From: DATGPD01 sp041398565
GTDB taxonomy: Bacteria; Planctomycetota; UBA1135; UBA2386
Length of the DNA stretch: 64,000 bases
Assembly (NCBI GenBank): GCA_041398565.1
Contig: JAWKUN010000004.1
Coordinates: 372,001 to 436,000, forward strand
Reading direction: 5' to 3'
Positions 10,001-17,912 of this stretch are shown here, one piece after another. How positions within the stretch are numbered: the first letter of the stretch is position 1; each line of letters begins with the position of its first letter. The notes below the pieces were generated by a model, which saw only the letters and a list, made by a program, of their open reading frames with translations, was not told the DNA's origin and ran no database searches. A program made the translations under genes and the position numbers.

Positions 10001-10074
10001 GCGTCCTGGGCGGCGGCCGCGGCCGCGAGGAGCGCACAGAGAGGGCCGAAGAGACGCGTGCGGGTGCCGTGCAT
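7015..10074 (-). CDS. Exported transglutaminase-like repeat protein
   Basis: A 1019 aa exported protein with a signal peptide (MHGTRTRLFGPLCALLAAAAAAQ). The middle of the protein carries a papain-like transglutaminase core: VRGDCDDLAELYLALL with a candidate catalytic Cys, then PRHCAVCW with a candidate His about 25 residues later. The N-terminal 400 residues are of unknown fold. The C-terminal 400 are helical and TPR/HEAT-like (for example GLCQSTGQFAASAEFLGEAI). Many bacterial transglutaminase-like proteins are peptidases or peptide ligases in the periplasm; the activity here is not known. It is the first gene of a probable three-gene minus-strand unit with the membrane protein and glycoside hydrolase. 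The ATG at 10074 gives a clean signal peptide. Confidence 0.7.
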   Translation of the reverse strand: MHGTRTRLFGPLCALLAAAAAAQDALVVLASPQDLLARLPSAPTLVVRGEELRWEVEGGPSFRVIDASEGLAVLDVGGRRLQVAGSLFAQDGERALRLLPDLLKLADGASLRVETLGYRTAPLLGPNLKSDEAVVVAEGAARRQEVADFDPREALRALRGAVKELTPLLAQGPLNAAAQDALQRVLGTLHLRDAQVELEGGSLPPTSLRRMVRAHWLDGFGLDPAAVRGVDEAVEAAQTLHPSKLFRGDGGLELAELCDAFGPVGVSLRSPQRSGYVVPAPAPEFFDKAAKVLVAVTLAPGSDPQDPNAEIVAAESFCNDRLLARWQRGGTLLTDAAAWRASLPPAVRAGRDELLPGILPPHLVVPSLLGDVRLLVTAHGAVVPARDPSLAEAERFLAEAAAALPDAAHLDLVGNYLFRYAFDSPDPRYPLLVGDQKVNGEIHQDAMQTMRTVTGGIVRGDCDDLAELYLALLQRQGKFGHLMSLPRHCAVCWAQRDGDSWVTRVLQTGPALEFRADELSKSLTLAYQEFSGGDVVDPNQLGILLRFSGENVRTPYVLGWRIFGDRHYSDVMVDVQRDWHFHTYRHGFEKMKALVAAGDEDNANYRELSGLCQSTGQFAASAEFLGEAISRVQEPDAAVNLAIERVGDLFECERRDDARQLANDILDRMLPAAEEALGPAVPAMALQFVARLLAQPGNTDLAARALRQFVARPARERLVLCYRYLNSRQFDANEWAGSAVLAQSRDLLHGYAGSLIECVEEGGLPVARDLRAELETVDNWLAAVAFRSPVDPSDSLRGYAVVGRYWRALLGRDRFAELLEGSELADGKPEPGQRGAGFSQLLDDLPWIKISVDYWVDELQDQFGRRAKGFDRDRALRISEALLQAHERAAAAKLFHPRQELYVALAKLTKVLLQQDEVGLRSLLRFVHEQNDKPLRDLMTRWLGDVAPVLDLAWFDRVLEAWRDEVDFKPSLFGIAWGAMLARGPEHALRAGKLAAERYGDDPAFVAEYAFMRKLLGKE

Positions 10075-10165
10075 GGAGATGGAATCGGCCAGGTTAGGCC
10101 CTCGAGGCGACCCACACCAACGGCGGCACCGCCTCGCGGCGAATTTCGCGGGTGCTCGGCGTGCG

Positions 10166-10675
10166 TCAGGCCCGGCGGAAAGTGCCGCGTTCGCGGTCCT
10201 TGACCACGCCCGGGAACTGCAAGACGCGGTCGTGCATGACCGAGTACACCCCAGGGTGCAGGATCTGCGCCGCCAAGAGCGCCTCGGTGAGATTCTGCAG
10301 CGCGTCGGTGTTGCGCATCACGTACGGCCGCATCGCGCCGGTGAGCACGATCGGCACGCGTGGCGTGGTGAGCATCGCGACGATCCGTTCCCCGGTGGCG
10401 GCCAAACGGTCGGTGCCGTGGGTGATCACGATGCCGTCGTGCGCGGCCGACATCGCGTCCGCGGTTTCCGCGATCAGCGTGTGGTCGGCATCGGTCATCT
10501 CCAGGCTGTCCTTGTTCATCAGCGGCACGCGCACGATCTCCACGCCCTCGAGCTGCAGGGAGGCGAGCATCAGGTCGAGCACACTCAGCCGATTCTCGAG
10601 CACGCCCGCGAACTCGTCGTAGGTCTTCTCGAGCGTGCCGCCGGTGGAGATGAGTGCGATGCGCCGCTTGTTCAC
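10166..10675 (-). CDS. Asparaginase N-terminal-domain-only protein
   Basis: Homologous to the N-terminal catalytic domain of L-asparaginase/glutaminase but only 169 aa instead of about 330. Motif 1 is ISTGGTLEKTYDE with the catalytic Thr, motif 2 is ITHGTDRL with Thr-Asp, and TGAMRP is conserved. VVKDRERGTF near the end keeps the lysine equivalent to Lys162 of E. coli AnsB. The C-terminal domain, which in known enzymes helps form the dimer and contributes to a neighbouring active site, is absent: a stop follows directly. The GTG at 10675 is chosen because the frame further upstream encodes Arg-rich nonsense; a GGAG lies about 12 bases upstream. Activity could be asparaginase, another amidase, or lost. 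Confidence 0.78.
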   Translation of the reverse strand: MNKRRIALISTGGTLEKTYDEFAGVLENRLSVLDLMLASLQLEGVEIVRVPLMNKDSLEMTDADHTLIAETADAMSAAHDGIVITHGTDRLAATGERIVAMLTTPRVPIVLTGAMRPYVMRNTDALQNLTEALLAAQILHPGVYSVMHDRVLQFPGVVKDRERGTFRRA

Positions 10676-10837
10676 GTCGAATTGAGGCTCCGTTGGCGCG
10701 CCGCGCCGCTGGACGCGGAGGTTACCGCGAACCCGCCGCCGCGCACACGCCGCACGCGCGAGTTCGCCGGCGCGACGAGGCGGGCCCAACGGCACACGAC
10801 CTTCGAGCCGGCGTGGGCGCCGCGGGCCGCGCGTCGA

Positions 10838-12610
10838 TCAGCGCGGCAACTCGCCGAGCAGGCGCAGCGCCTCGCTGTTTTGCGGGTTGAGGTGGAGTGC
10901 GAGGGCGAGCATGGCGCGCGCATCGTCCAGACGCCCCTGCCCGGCGTAGAGGCGACCGAGGTTGAACGCGGCTTCGTGGGCCCCCGCATCGAGGTCCAGC
11001 GCGTGCCGCCACGCCGTCTCGGCTCGCGCCAGGTCGCCGCTCTCGGCTCGCACCACACCGAGCATCACCTGCACCTGCGCCGAGTCGGAACGCTGCGCCG
11101 CGAGCCGCTCGAGCTCGGCGGCGACCGCCGCCGCGGTGCGCAGGCCGCCCGTCAGCGCAGCCATCGCCTCGGCCAAGCGCGCATTGAAGCCGAGGACCTC
11201 GCGCAGGTGCGCGCCGGCGTAGAGAGGTCGGCGCAGCGCGGCCTGCACGACGCGGAAGGCGAGGGCCGCGCGCCGGAGGTGGTCACGCCGCGCCGCCGCC
11301 CCGGCGACGGCGCGCGCCGCGACCTCGGCGCGCTCGAGCTCGAGGCGGCCGAACAGGTAGTGGGTCTCGGGGTGCAGCGGACAGTCGCGCTGCGCGCGCG
11401 CCACCACTCGATCCTGGTCGCGCCACTCGCCGACCAACCGGCCGCTCGCCACCGCGCTCGCAGCCACCACCACCAGCGCGAGCCACGCACGGCACGCGCC
11501 GCTTGCCAACGGCGCAGCGACGACACCGACGACCACCAGATAGGCGTAGCGATCGACGAGCGGCCAGGGCCCCAGCCCCTGCGGCAGCAGGGCCGCCGGC
11601 GCGATGGCCACGAAGGTCCCCAGGACGCCGAGAGCCAGTGCACGCGGTCGTCGCCGCCAGGCCGTCACCCACGCCGCCAGCAGCACCACGAGCCAGGGGG
11701 CGAAATCGAGGCCCGCGCCCAGCAGGCCGCTCGCGTCGGGCGGGATCCACCGGTAGGGCGTGAACCCCAACCACCCGCTCGGCAGCACCAGGAACGCCGC
11801 CGCCAGGTGGATACGCAGGGCCACGCCGTGCAGGCCGTGCGCGCCGGTGTCGAGCGACGCCCGGTCGAAGCCGGCGCGTGCATCGCCGAACACCAACATG
11901 CGCAGGCCGAGCCAGAGCAAGACGACGACGAACACGCCCCCCCAGGCCCGAACCGCGGTCGGCCTGCCGACCGGCGGCGCCGCGACGCACGCCTCGGCGG
12001 CGATCAGCCAGCCGACCGCCGTGATTCCGCTCTCCTTGCTGGCGAGCGCCAGCGCCACACCCAGCCACGCCAGCCACGGCACCCCGACCGCGCCGCTCTG
12101 CCGCCAGCGCAGCCAGCCCCACACCGAGAGGAGCGTCGCCGCCCCCGCCAAGGGGTCCCCGAGCGCCGCCACCCATGCCACGCTCTCCACTTGGCAAGGG
12201 TTCAGGGCGAAGGCAGCGGCAGCGAGGGCGCATGTCCCGCTGCCGATCGCGAAGCGCGAGAAGATGGCGAAGACCAGGGTCGCGGCGCCCAGGTGGGCGA
12301 CGACGGCGAGCGCGTGCGTCGGCCACGGGTGGCCCCCACCCAACGTGTGCCCCACGCTCATCAGCAGGCTCGTGAGCGGCCGCCAGTAGCCGAGGTCATC
12401 ACCCCAGAACGGGGCGCGGACCGCATCCCAGAGGTGCGCCGGGCCGGCGAACGCGGGACTGGAGATCAACAGGTCGAGGTCGTCGTCGACGTAGCCGCCG
12501 CGCAACGCCGGCAGGAACACGGCCAGAACCGTGGTCCAAACGAACAACAGGGCCCGGAGCGTAGAGCGCGCCAACGGGGTCACGGTAGCGCACGGTGCCG
12601 GCGAGGCCAC
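10838..12610 (-). CDS. TMTC-like membrane glycosyltransferase with C-terminal TPR repeats
   Basis: A 590 aa polytopic membrane protein with about ten transmembrane segments followed by TPR repeats. Its front part resembles the TMTC/GT-C group: YVDDDLDLLISSP (acidic motif in the first external loop), FWGDDLGYWRPLTSLLM, then ALNPCQVESVAWVAALGD. The last 150 residues contain TPRs such as ARAETAWRHALDLDAGAHEAAFNLGRLY. Eukaryotic TMTCs are O-mannosyltransferases using lipid-linked sugar. Many bacterial relatives are uncharacterised and a similar role in protein or polymer glycosylation is inference. The ATG at 12610 was taken as start. The downstream asparaginase-like gene is 160 bases away; the secreted-protein gene upstream ends only 15 bases before this start. 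Confidence 0.75.
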   Translation of the reverse strand: MASPAPCATVTPLARSTLRALLFVWTTVLAVFLPALRGGYVDDDLDLLISSPAFAGPAHLWDAVRAPFWGDDLGYWRPLTSLLMSVGHTLGGGHPWPTHALAVVAHLGAATLVFAIFSRFAIGSGTCALAAAAFALNPCQVESVAWVAALGDPLAGAATLLSVWGWLRWRQSGAVGVPWLAWLGVALALASKESGITAVGWLIAAEACVAAPPVGRPTAVRAWGGVFVVVLLWLGLRMLVFGDARAGFDRASLDTGAHGLHGVALRIHLAAAFLVLPSGWLGFTPYRWIPPDASGLLGAGLDFAPWLVVLLAAWVTAWRRRPRALALGVLGTFVAIAPAALLPQGLGPWPLVDRYAYLVVVGVVAAPLASGACRAWLALVVVAASAVASGRLVGEWRDQDRVVARAQRDCPLHPETHYLFGRLELERAEVAARAVAGAAARRDHLRRAALAFRVVQAALRRPLYAGAHLREVLGFNARLAEAMAALTGGLRTAAAVAAELERLAAQRSDSAQVQVMLGVVRAESGDLARAETAWRHALDLDAGAHEAAFNLGRLYAGQGRLDDARAMLALALHLNPQNSEALRLLGELPR

Positions 12611-12625
12611 CGAGTCCGACCGACT

Positions 12626-13675
12626 TCAGTCGGCGAGTCGCACGACGACGCCGGTGGTCGTCGACAGGGTCGGGCCGCTCGTGGGCGTCTGCAGCACGCG
12701 AGCGATGCCCACCATCGGTGTCGGCGGCGGCAGCACCGCACTGGCACCGTTGCTCGCCAGGAGCTGCAGCGGCGGCCCCGCCTGCAGCAGCACCAGCTGC
12801 GCCTCGAGCCGCAGGCCGACGCCGGCACCGCTTTGCGGGATGCGCGGCAGCGGCGACGTGCTGGGGAACGGCGCGTAGCCACCGTTCGCGTCCGAGACGC
12901 CGGGCACTTGCACCAGCGGCAACACGTGCACGTTCGTGCACAGGCCCGGGAACGGCAGATCGGGATCGACGGTGCCCAGCAGGAACACGCCGTTGGTGCC
13001 AGGCGGACAGGCAGTGGCCGCCCAGTCGAGGATCCAGCCGTTCACCGGAAAGCCCTGCAGCGACACGTTCGGTCGCAACAAGATCTCGTTGCCGGCGTAC
13101 GTGCACCCCGTGCCGTTGAGCTCGTAGTTGGCCGGGATCACCAGGTTGAAGCCCGAGATGACCGCGTCCAGCGCCACCGCGGTGCCGGTACCACCGGCCC
13201 CGTGCACGGTGATGTCCCACACGAAGTCGTCGACGCCGTTGTGCGCGAAGGGCACGTCGAGCGGCAGCACGAAGTCGAACGCGGCTGGGGCCTGCCTTGC
13301 GCCAGCAGAGTAGTCCGGCGTCTGCACGACCCGGCGCGCGAGGGTGGTCTGCGGCGGCGACAGGTAGTTGCCGGCGAAGCTCGCGCTGACGCTGGCGAGC
13401 GCCCCGTGCCCCATCTGCATCTCCATGTCGACGGTGCGCCCTTGGAAGCGCGGGTCGCCGAGCCGGCCGTCGCGGCGGAACGCCAGCGAGGCGATGGTGT
13501 GCACGGCTCCCTTCGGTTCGATGTGCACCTGCTGCAGGCGCACGGGGAACGAGGTGCCCGAGAACGGCGCGCTGCTGACGGTGGTGCCTTCCCAGGCGTC
13601 GTAGTGCGCGGGCGCGACCTGCGACCACTGGGCAGAGACCGATGCGGCGAGAAGGGTGAGGACGGCGATGCGCAT
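12626..13675 (-). CDS. Secreted protein of unknown function
   Basis: A 349 aa exported protein with a short signal peptide (MRIAVLTLLAASVSAQ) and a beta-rich remainder. I recognise no enzyme motif. It has a ELNGTGCTYAGNEI segment and a Pro/Gly/Thr-rich C-terminus (VLPPPTPMVGIARVLQ). The composition matches the secreted proteins with GxGC segments found in this window, for example the kelch-like protein at 18164-20380. The ATG at 13675 gives the signal peptide; the frame extends upstream to 13768, but that part lacks exported-protein character. It lies 15 bases upstream of the TMTC-like gene on the same strand, which suggests co-transcription. Confidence 0.72.
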   Translation of the reverse strand: MRIAVLTLLAASVSAQWSQVAPAHYDAWEGTTVSSAPFSGTSFPVRLQQVHIEPKGAVHTIASLAFRRDGRLGDPRFQGRTVDMEMQMGHGALASVSASFAGNYLSPPQTTLARRVVQTPDYSAGARQAPAAFDFVLPLDVPFAHNGVDDFVWDITVHGAGGTGTAVALDAVISGFNLVIPANYELNGTGCTYAGNEILLRPNVSLQGFPVNGWILDWAATACPPGTNGVFLLGTVDPDLPFPGLCTNVHVLPLVQVPGVSDANGGYAPFPSTSPLPRIPQSGAGVGLRLEAQLVLLQAGPPLQLLASNGASAVLPPPTPMVGIARVLQTPTSGPTLSTTTGVVVRLAD

Positions 13676-13771
13676 GGCGAATGAACTCCAGGTCGAAGTC
13701 CGGATGGGCGGACGACCGAGGTCGCCGCCCATCGCGCCAGCCTTGCAGCGGATGGAGCCAGGCTCCACCGC

Positions 13772-13807
13772 TGAATGCTGGACTGAATGCTGGACTGAAT
13801 GCCGGGT
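13772..13807. repeat. 12-bp tandem repeat, three copies
   Basis: Unit TGAATGCTGGAC is present twice in perfect form (13772-13783, 13784-13795) and a third time with changes (13796-13807). It lies in the gap between korB and the secreted-protein gene, upstream of the latter's start. Probably a replication-slippage tract; no function is evident. Confidence 0.85.
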
Positions 13808-13944
13808 GGCGGGGCAGGAGCTCGGATCCTACTCCGATCTCGCCACCTCCGACGCCGTGAGGCGCGCCGAAGCGAAACCGACGGCCTCGCCCCTACCGAC
13901 CAGACGCCGCGAGCCTGCATGCGGCCGCTACCGCGGCCCCACCG

Positions 13945-14964
13945 TCACTCCACCACCCAGGTCTCGCCGGCGCGCAGGAGCTGGTCGAGCGACTCGCTCT
14001 TGCGACCCTTGGCCGCGGCCAACTGCGCGTGCACGCCGCTCTCGAAGCTCGCTCGGTCCTGGCGGCGGAACACGCCGATCGGCACCGGCATGTCAGACTC
14101 CGACAACGACGCCAGTGCCATGGCCAGTGCCGGATCCTCGCTGGTCTCGTCCCACACGATCAACTCCGACTCGTCCGCGCCGCCGGCGCCGACGTCGACG
14201 ACACCGACCTTGTGGTCCTTGGTCCAACGCAGGCCACGCTTGTGCTCGGATCCGAACAGCAGCGGCTTGCCGTGCTCGAGACGCACCACCCGATCGTCGC
14301 GCACCGCCTTGTCGGTGAAGCTCTTGTAGGTGCCGTCGTTGAAGATGTTGCAGTTCTGGTAGATCTCGACGAAGGCGGTGCCCTGGTGCGCCGCGGCGCG
14401 CTGGATGGTCTGCTCGAGGTGATCCTGGAACACGTCGACGCTACGCGCCACGAAGGTGGCGCCGGCGCCGAGCGCCAGCTGGATCGGCCGGAACGGGTAG
14501 TCCACCGAGCCGAGCGGTGTCGATTTGGTGACCTTGCCCTGCTCGGAGGTCGGCGAGTACTGGCCCTTGGTCAAGCCGTAGATCCGGTTGTTGAACAGCA
14601 GGATCTTGACGCCGACGTTGCGCCGCAGGCAGTGGATGAAGTGGTTGCCGCCGATCGACAGCGCGTCGCCGTCGCCGGTCACCACCCACACCTCCAGCTG
14701 CGGATTCGCCACCTTGAGGCCGGTGGCGATCGCCGGCGCGCGGCCGTGGATGGTATGGAACCCGTACGTGTCCATGTAGTACGGGAAGCGCGACGAGCAG
14801 CCGATGCCGGACACGATGGCGACCTCGTGCTTCTTGCGCTGCAGCTCGGCGAACGCGCTCTGCACCGCGTTCAGGATGCTGTAGTCGCCGCAGCCGGGGC
14901 ACCAGCGGACGTCTTGGTCGGACTTGAAGTCTTTCTTGGTGAGAGGTGGCGGAGTGGCGGTCAT
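13945..14964 (-). CDS. korB: 2-oxoacid:ferredoxin oxidoreductase, beta subunit
   Basis: Thiamine-diphosphate subunit of the KorAB type (339 aa), oxidatively decarboxylating 2-oxoglutarate or a related 2-oxoacid to acyl-CoA while reducing ferredoxin. DVRWCPGCGD carries Cys22 and Cys25, and VSGIGCSSRF adds Cys56. A later NCNIFNDG segment supplies the fourth iron-sulphur ligand typical of two-subunit enzymes. GDGDALSIGGNHFIH is the ThDP/Mg-binding motif. The KVTKSTPLGSVDYPF segment is typical of this subunit. It lies 31 bases downstream of korA on the same strand, so the two form an operon. Kor is favoured over pyruvate oxidoreductase from the two-subunit architecture; substrate specificity is inference. 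Confidence 0.92.
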   Translation of the reverse strand: MTATPPPLTKKDFKSDQDVRWCPGCGDYSILNAVQSAFAELQRKKHEVAIVSGIGCSSRFPYYMDTYGFHTIHGRAPAIATGLKVANPQLEVWVVTGDGDALSIGGNHFIHCLRRNVGVKILLFNNRIYGLTKGQYSPTSEQGKVTKSTPLGSVDYPFRPIQLALGAGATFVARSVDVFQDHLEQTIQRAAAHQGTAFVEIYQNCNIFNDGTYKSFTDKAVRDDRVVRLEHGKPLLFGSEHKRGLRWTKDHKVGVVDVGAGGADESELIVWDETSEDPALAMALASLSESDMPVPIGVFRRQDRASFESGVHAQLAAAKGRKSESLDQLLRAGETWVVE

Positions 14965-14995
14965 GACACTTTCCCTCGCTGCACGGCCCGATGGT

Positions 14996-16864
14996 TCACT
15001 GGTTGCCGACCGCGGCGAGCACCGCGGCCTCGATCTCTTCGCGGCTGAAGGGCCGTCCCTGCACCTTGCTCAGGCACTGCACGTCCACCAGAAAGCGGGC
15101 GCGCAGGAGCATGGTGAGCTGGCCGAGATTGAGCTCGGGCACGATGACGTGCTTGAACGCGCGCAGCACGTCGCCGAGGTTCTTGGGGAACGGATTGAGG
15201 TGGCGCAGGGTGGCGAAGCTCACCTTCACTCCCTTCTGCTGTAGGGCACGCACGGCACCGACGATCGGCCCGCGCGTGCAGCCCCAGCCGAGCACGAGGA
15301 CGTCGCCGTTCGGTGCGCCTTCGACCGCGAGCGGCGCGATGTCGTCGGCCATACGCGCGATCTTCTCGGCCCGGGTCTTCACCATGTGCTCGTGGTTGTC
15401 GGGGTCGTAGCTGATGTTGCCGCTCCCGTCCTCCTTCTCGAGGCCGCCGACGCGGTGGCCGAGCCCGGGCGTGCCGGGCACGGCCCAGGGCCGCGCCAGC
15501 GTCTTCGGGTCGCGAGCGTACGGTTGGAAAGGACGGCCATCGCCGCCCTGTCCGGCGAACGACACCGGGATCTCGGCGAGGTTCTCGGCGGCCGGCACCA
15601 TCCACGGCTCGGAGCCGTTGGCAATGGCACCGTCCGACAGCAGGATCACCGGCGCCATGTACTTCACCGCCAAACGAACCGCCTCGTAGGCGCAGTCGAA
15701 GGCGTCGGCCGGCGTCGCCGCCGCGATCACCGCCACGGGCGACTCGCCGTTGCGCCCGAACATCGCCTGCAGCAGGTCGGACTGCTCGGTCTTGGTCGGC
15801 ATGCCGGTCGACGGTCCGGCACGCTGCACGTCGACGACGACCAGCGGCAGCTCCACCATCACCGCCAAACCGATCGCTTCGCTCTTGAGCGCCAGGCCGG
15901 GACCGCTGGTGGTGGTCACGCCGAGCTTGCCGCCGTAGGCCGCGCCGATCGCCGAACACACCGCCGCGATCTCGTCCTCGGCCTGGAAGGTGACGACGCC
16001 GAGGTGCTTGTACCCGCTCAACTGGTGCAGGATGTCGCTCGCCGGCGTGATCGGGTAGCTGCCGACGAACATCTGCAGACCGGCGCGCTGGGCCGCCGCC
16101 ACCAAGCCCAGGCCCAACGCCTGGTTGCCCATGATGTTGCGGTAGAGGCCGGGCTGCATCGTCGCCGGCGGCACCTCGTAGCTGGTCTGGAACAGCCCAC
16201 TGATGTCGGCGAAGTTGTAGCCGGCCTGCAGGACCTTCTTGTTCGCCTCCGCCAGCGCCGCGTTCTTGATCCCGAAGCGGCTGTCGATGTAGCGCAGCGT
16301 CGGCTCCATCTCGCGGTGGTAGAGCCAGTACAGCATCCCCAGCGCGAACATGTTCTTGCACCGGTCGATGGTGCGGTTGTCGAGGCCGGAGTCGGCGAGC
16401 GTCTCCTTGGTGAGACGGTCGAGTTCCACCGGGACGACGCGATACTGGGACAGCGACCCGTCCTCGAGCGGATTCGCCGCCCACTTGGCCTTCTTGAGGT
16501 CGTTCGGCTTGAAGGTCGTCGGGTTGACGATCAGGATGCCACCCGGCCGCAGGTCGTTGACGTGCACCTTGAGCGCCGCCGGGTTCATCGCCACCAGCAC
16601 GTCGGCGGTGCTGCCGGGCGTGTGGATGTCATGGCTCGAGAAGCGCAGCTGGAACGCCGACACGCCGGGCAAGGTGCCCGCCGGCGCCCGGATCTCGGCC
16701 GGGAAGTCGGGGAACGTCGCGATGTCGTTCCCCATGATGGCGGTGGTGCGCGTGAACTGGTCGCCGGTGAGCTGCATGCCGTCGCCGGAGTCGCCGGCGA
16801 AACGGATGACGACGTCCTCGAGCCGCTGCTGGGTGTGGGTGGCGTGAGCCGATTCTGGGGTCAT
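14996..16864 (-). CDS. korA: 2-oxoacid:ferredoxin oxidoreductase, alpha (gamma-alpha fused) subunit
   Basis: A 622 aa subunit with the gamma domain fused in front of the alpha domain, as in KorA/OorA-type enzymes. The N-terminal gamma part begins VIRFAGDSGDGMQLTGDQF and contains FPAEIRAPAGTLPGV. The alpha part starts near residue 220 (NQALGLGLVAAAQRAG) with SYPITPASDILH, FQAEDEIAAV and the CoA/substrate region TTTSGPGLALKSEAIGLAV. It acts with KorB in the reductive or oxidative TCA step and in amino-acid catabolism. The ATG at 16864 is chosen as the first residue before conserved sequence; there is no Shine-Dalgarno sequence. An extended -10 (TGCTATATT) lies about 50 bases upstream on this strand. 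Confidence 0.92.
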   Translation of the reverse strand: MTPESAHATHTQQRLEDVVIRFAGDSGDGMQLTGDQFTRTTAIMGNDIATFPDFPAEIRAPAGTLPGVSAFQLRFSSHDIHTPGSTADVLVAMNPAALKVHVNDLRPGGILIVNPTTFKPNDLKKAKWAANPLEDGSLSQYRVVPVELDRLTKETLADSGLDNRTIDRCKNMFALGMLYWLYHREMEPTLRYIDSRFGIKNAALAEANKKVLQAGYNFADISGLFQTSYEVPPATMQPGLYRNIMGNQALGLGLVAAAQRAGLQMFVGSYPITPASDILHQLSGYKHLGVVTFQAEDEIAAVCSAIGAAYGGKLGVTTTSGPGLALKSEAIGLAVMVELPLVVVDVQRAGPSTGMPTKTEQSDLLQAMFGRNGESPVAVIAAATPADAFDCAYEAVRLAVKYMAPVILLSDGAIANGSEPWMVPAAENLAEIPVSFAGQGGDGRPFQPYARDPKTLARPWAVPGTPGLGHRVGGLEKEDGSGNISYDPDNHEHMVKTRAEKIARMADDIAPLAVEGAPNGDVLVLGWGCTRGPIVGAVRALQQKGVKVSFATLRHLNPFPKNLGDVLRAFKHVIVPELNLGQLTMLLRARFLVDVQCLSKVQGRPFSREEIEAAVLAAVGNQ

Positions 16865-16911
16865 GGGAGGAGACGCAACGCCGGCGCGAAGGCGCCGACG
16901 AGAAGCGCGGG

Positions 16912-16920
16912 AATATAGCA
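16912..16920 (-). promoter_or_regulatory. Extended -10 promoter element for korAB
   Basis: On the minus strand the sequence reads TGCTATATT, a match to an extended -10 (TG-N-TATAWT). A transcript would begin near 16905, giving about a 40-base leader before korA. No good -35 is seen, which fits an extended -10 or an activator-dependent promoter. Confidence 0.4.
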
Positions 16921-16958
16921 CAGGCCCTGCGCCTCATTCCCCGCACGATGTGCGTTCA

Positions 16959-16977
16959 GCGTCACGTGATGCGTCAC
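16959..16977. promoter_or_regulatory. Candidate operator upstream of korAB
   Basis: Two copies of GCGTCAC (16959-16965 and 16971-16977) are spaced 12 bases apart, and the palindrome TCACGTGA (16962-16969) overlaps the first. The site is centred about 60 bases upstream of the predicted korA transcription start, a typical activator position. The factor is unknown. Confidence 0.35.
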
Positions 16978-17306
16978 CCGCGGTCGGCTCACACGCTGGC
17001 TGGGTACCGTGATGCGAACGTCGAGCGCGCCGCCGCCGAGAGCGGCGGTTCCCACCAGCCCAGCCGCGACGTCCACACCCCCTCGGGCCGCCGATCCCAG
17101 CCGGAGCGATCCCGGCACGACTTGGACGGCGACTCCCAGGGACACGAGAACATCGCGCTCTCCGTCGACGGCATCCAGGTGACCGTCTCGAACTCGGGTC
17201 CGCCGGGAACGCACCCCGAGAGTCTCGCGGCCCACCTCACCGTCGGCGGAGAGAGCATCCACGCCACCATCCGTCCACCCGGCGCGACACAGCCCGGCCG
17301 GGAAGC
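16978..17306. other. Gene-free interval between korA and the ECF sigma gene
   Basis: Between korA's start (16864) and the sigma gene's stop (17307) there are 442 bases. Apart from the korAB promoter region, I see no convincing gene. Open frames exist on both strands (for example + strand 16948-17436) but their translations look random and overlap the sigma gene antisense. No tRNA-like or strong terminator structure is visible. Confidence 0.5.
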
Positions 17307-17861
17307 TCAGGTCGCATCGCCCGCGCGCAGGCAGCGGCCGAGCCGCAACAGCGCGCGGCGGTGCAACTGCTTGGTCGCCTCGGCTGACCTCTTCATCAGG
17401 ACCGCGACGTCGGCGAAGGGCAGCGCCGCGAAGTAGCGGAGCTCGAGCACGCGACGGTGCTCGGGGCTCAGCTCCTCGATGCTCTCGAGCACTCGGTCGA
17501 GCTGCTCCTGATCCGAGGCTGCGCGCCATGGCGACGACTCGCACACCCAGCGCGAGAACGAGCTGACACTCTCGAGCCGTCGCCGACGTGCGAGGTCACG
17601 GACGTTGTTGCGCGCGACGTGCGACAGCCAGCGCAAGAAACCGCGGCCGTCCTGGACCTGCACGTGCTTGGCGTCGCGCATGACATCGACCATCACGGTC
17701 TGCACGAAGTCGGCGGTCTCGGCCCACCGCCGCGCGTCATCGCCGAGCATGAGGCGGACCCGCTCCGTCAGGCGCGGGCGATAGCGCTCGAGCAGCGCTT
17801 CCAGACTGGCGCGGTCGCCTTCGCGCATGCGGCGCAGCAACTCGTGGGTGTCGTCGGCCAT
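17307..17861 (-). CDS. ECF-type RNA polymerase sigma factor
   Basis: A 184 aa group 4 sigma factor. Region 2 is near residues 25-85 (RDAKHVQVQDGRGFLRWLSHVARNNVRDLARRR in overlapping order), and region 4 near 115-175 has the core LSPEHRRVLELRYFAALPFADVAVLM and a helix-turn-helix. It resembles the planctomycete-expanded ECF groups that often partner with Ser/Thr kinases. No anti-sigma gene adjoins it, so regulation may be through phosphorylation; that is inference. The ATG at 17861 (MADDTHELLRRMREGD) is chosen because the 15 codons upstream look noncoding. It is divergent from the kelch-like secreted protein gene. Confidence 0.88.
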   Translation of the reverse strand: MADDTHELLRRMREGDRASLEALLERYRPRLTERVRLMLGDDARRWAETADFVQTVMVDVMRDAKHVQVQDGRGFLRWLSHVARNNVRDLARRRRLESVSSFSRWVCESSPWRAASDQEQLDRVLESIEELSPEHRRVLELRYFAALPFADVAVLMKRSAEATKQLHRRALLRLGRCLRAGDAT

Positions 17862-17912
17862 GGCAAGCGGACGCAGCGCCCGGGACGCGGCGCCTGGCAC
17901 AGGCACCAGCGC

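Noticed and set aside
7990..10203. 737-codon open frame on the plus strand
   Set aside because: Antisense shadow of the transglutaminase-like gene.
10058..13684. 1208-codon open frame on the plus strand
   Set aside because: It lies antisense to the asparaginase, TMTC-like and secreted-protein genes. Its translation is rich in Arg, His and Gln without any domain. High-GC third positions keep antisense frames open.
13945..16864. Pyruvate:ferredoxin oxidoreductase
   Set aside because: The two-subunit KorAB layout with gamma-alpha fusion and the KorB-type iron-sulphur cysteines fits 2-oxoglutarate or general 2-oxoacid enzymes better; substrate remains open.
16948..17436. Possible small gene between korA and the sigma gene
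   Set aside because: The translation has no family resemblance and its last third is antisense to the sigma factor; no ribosome-binding site.
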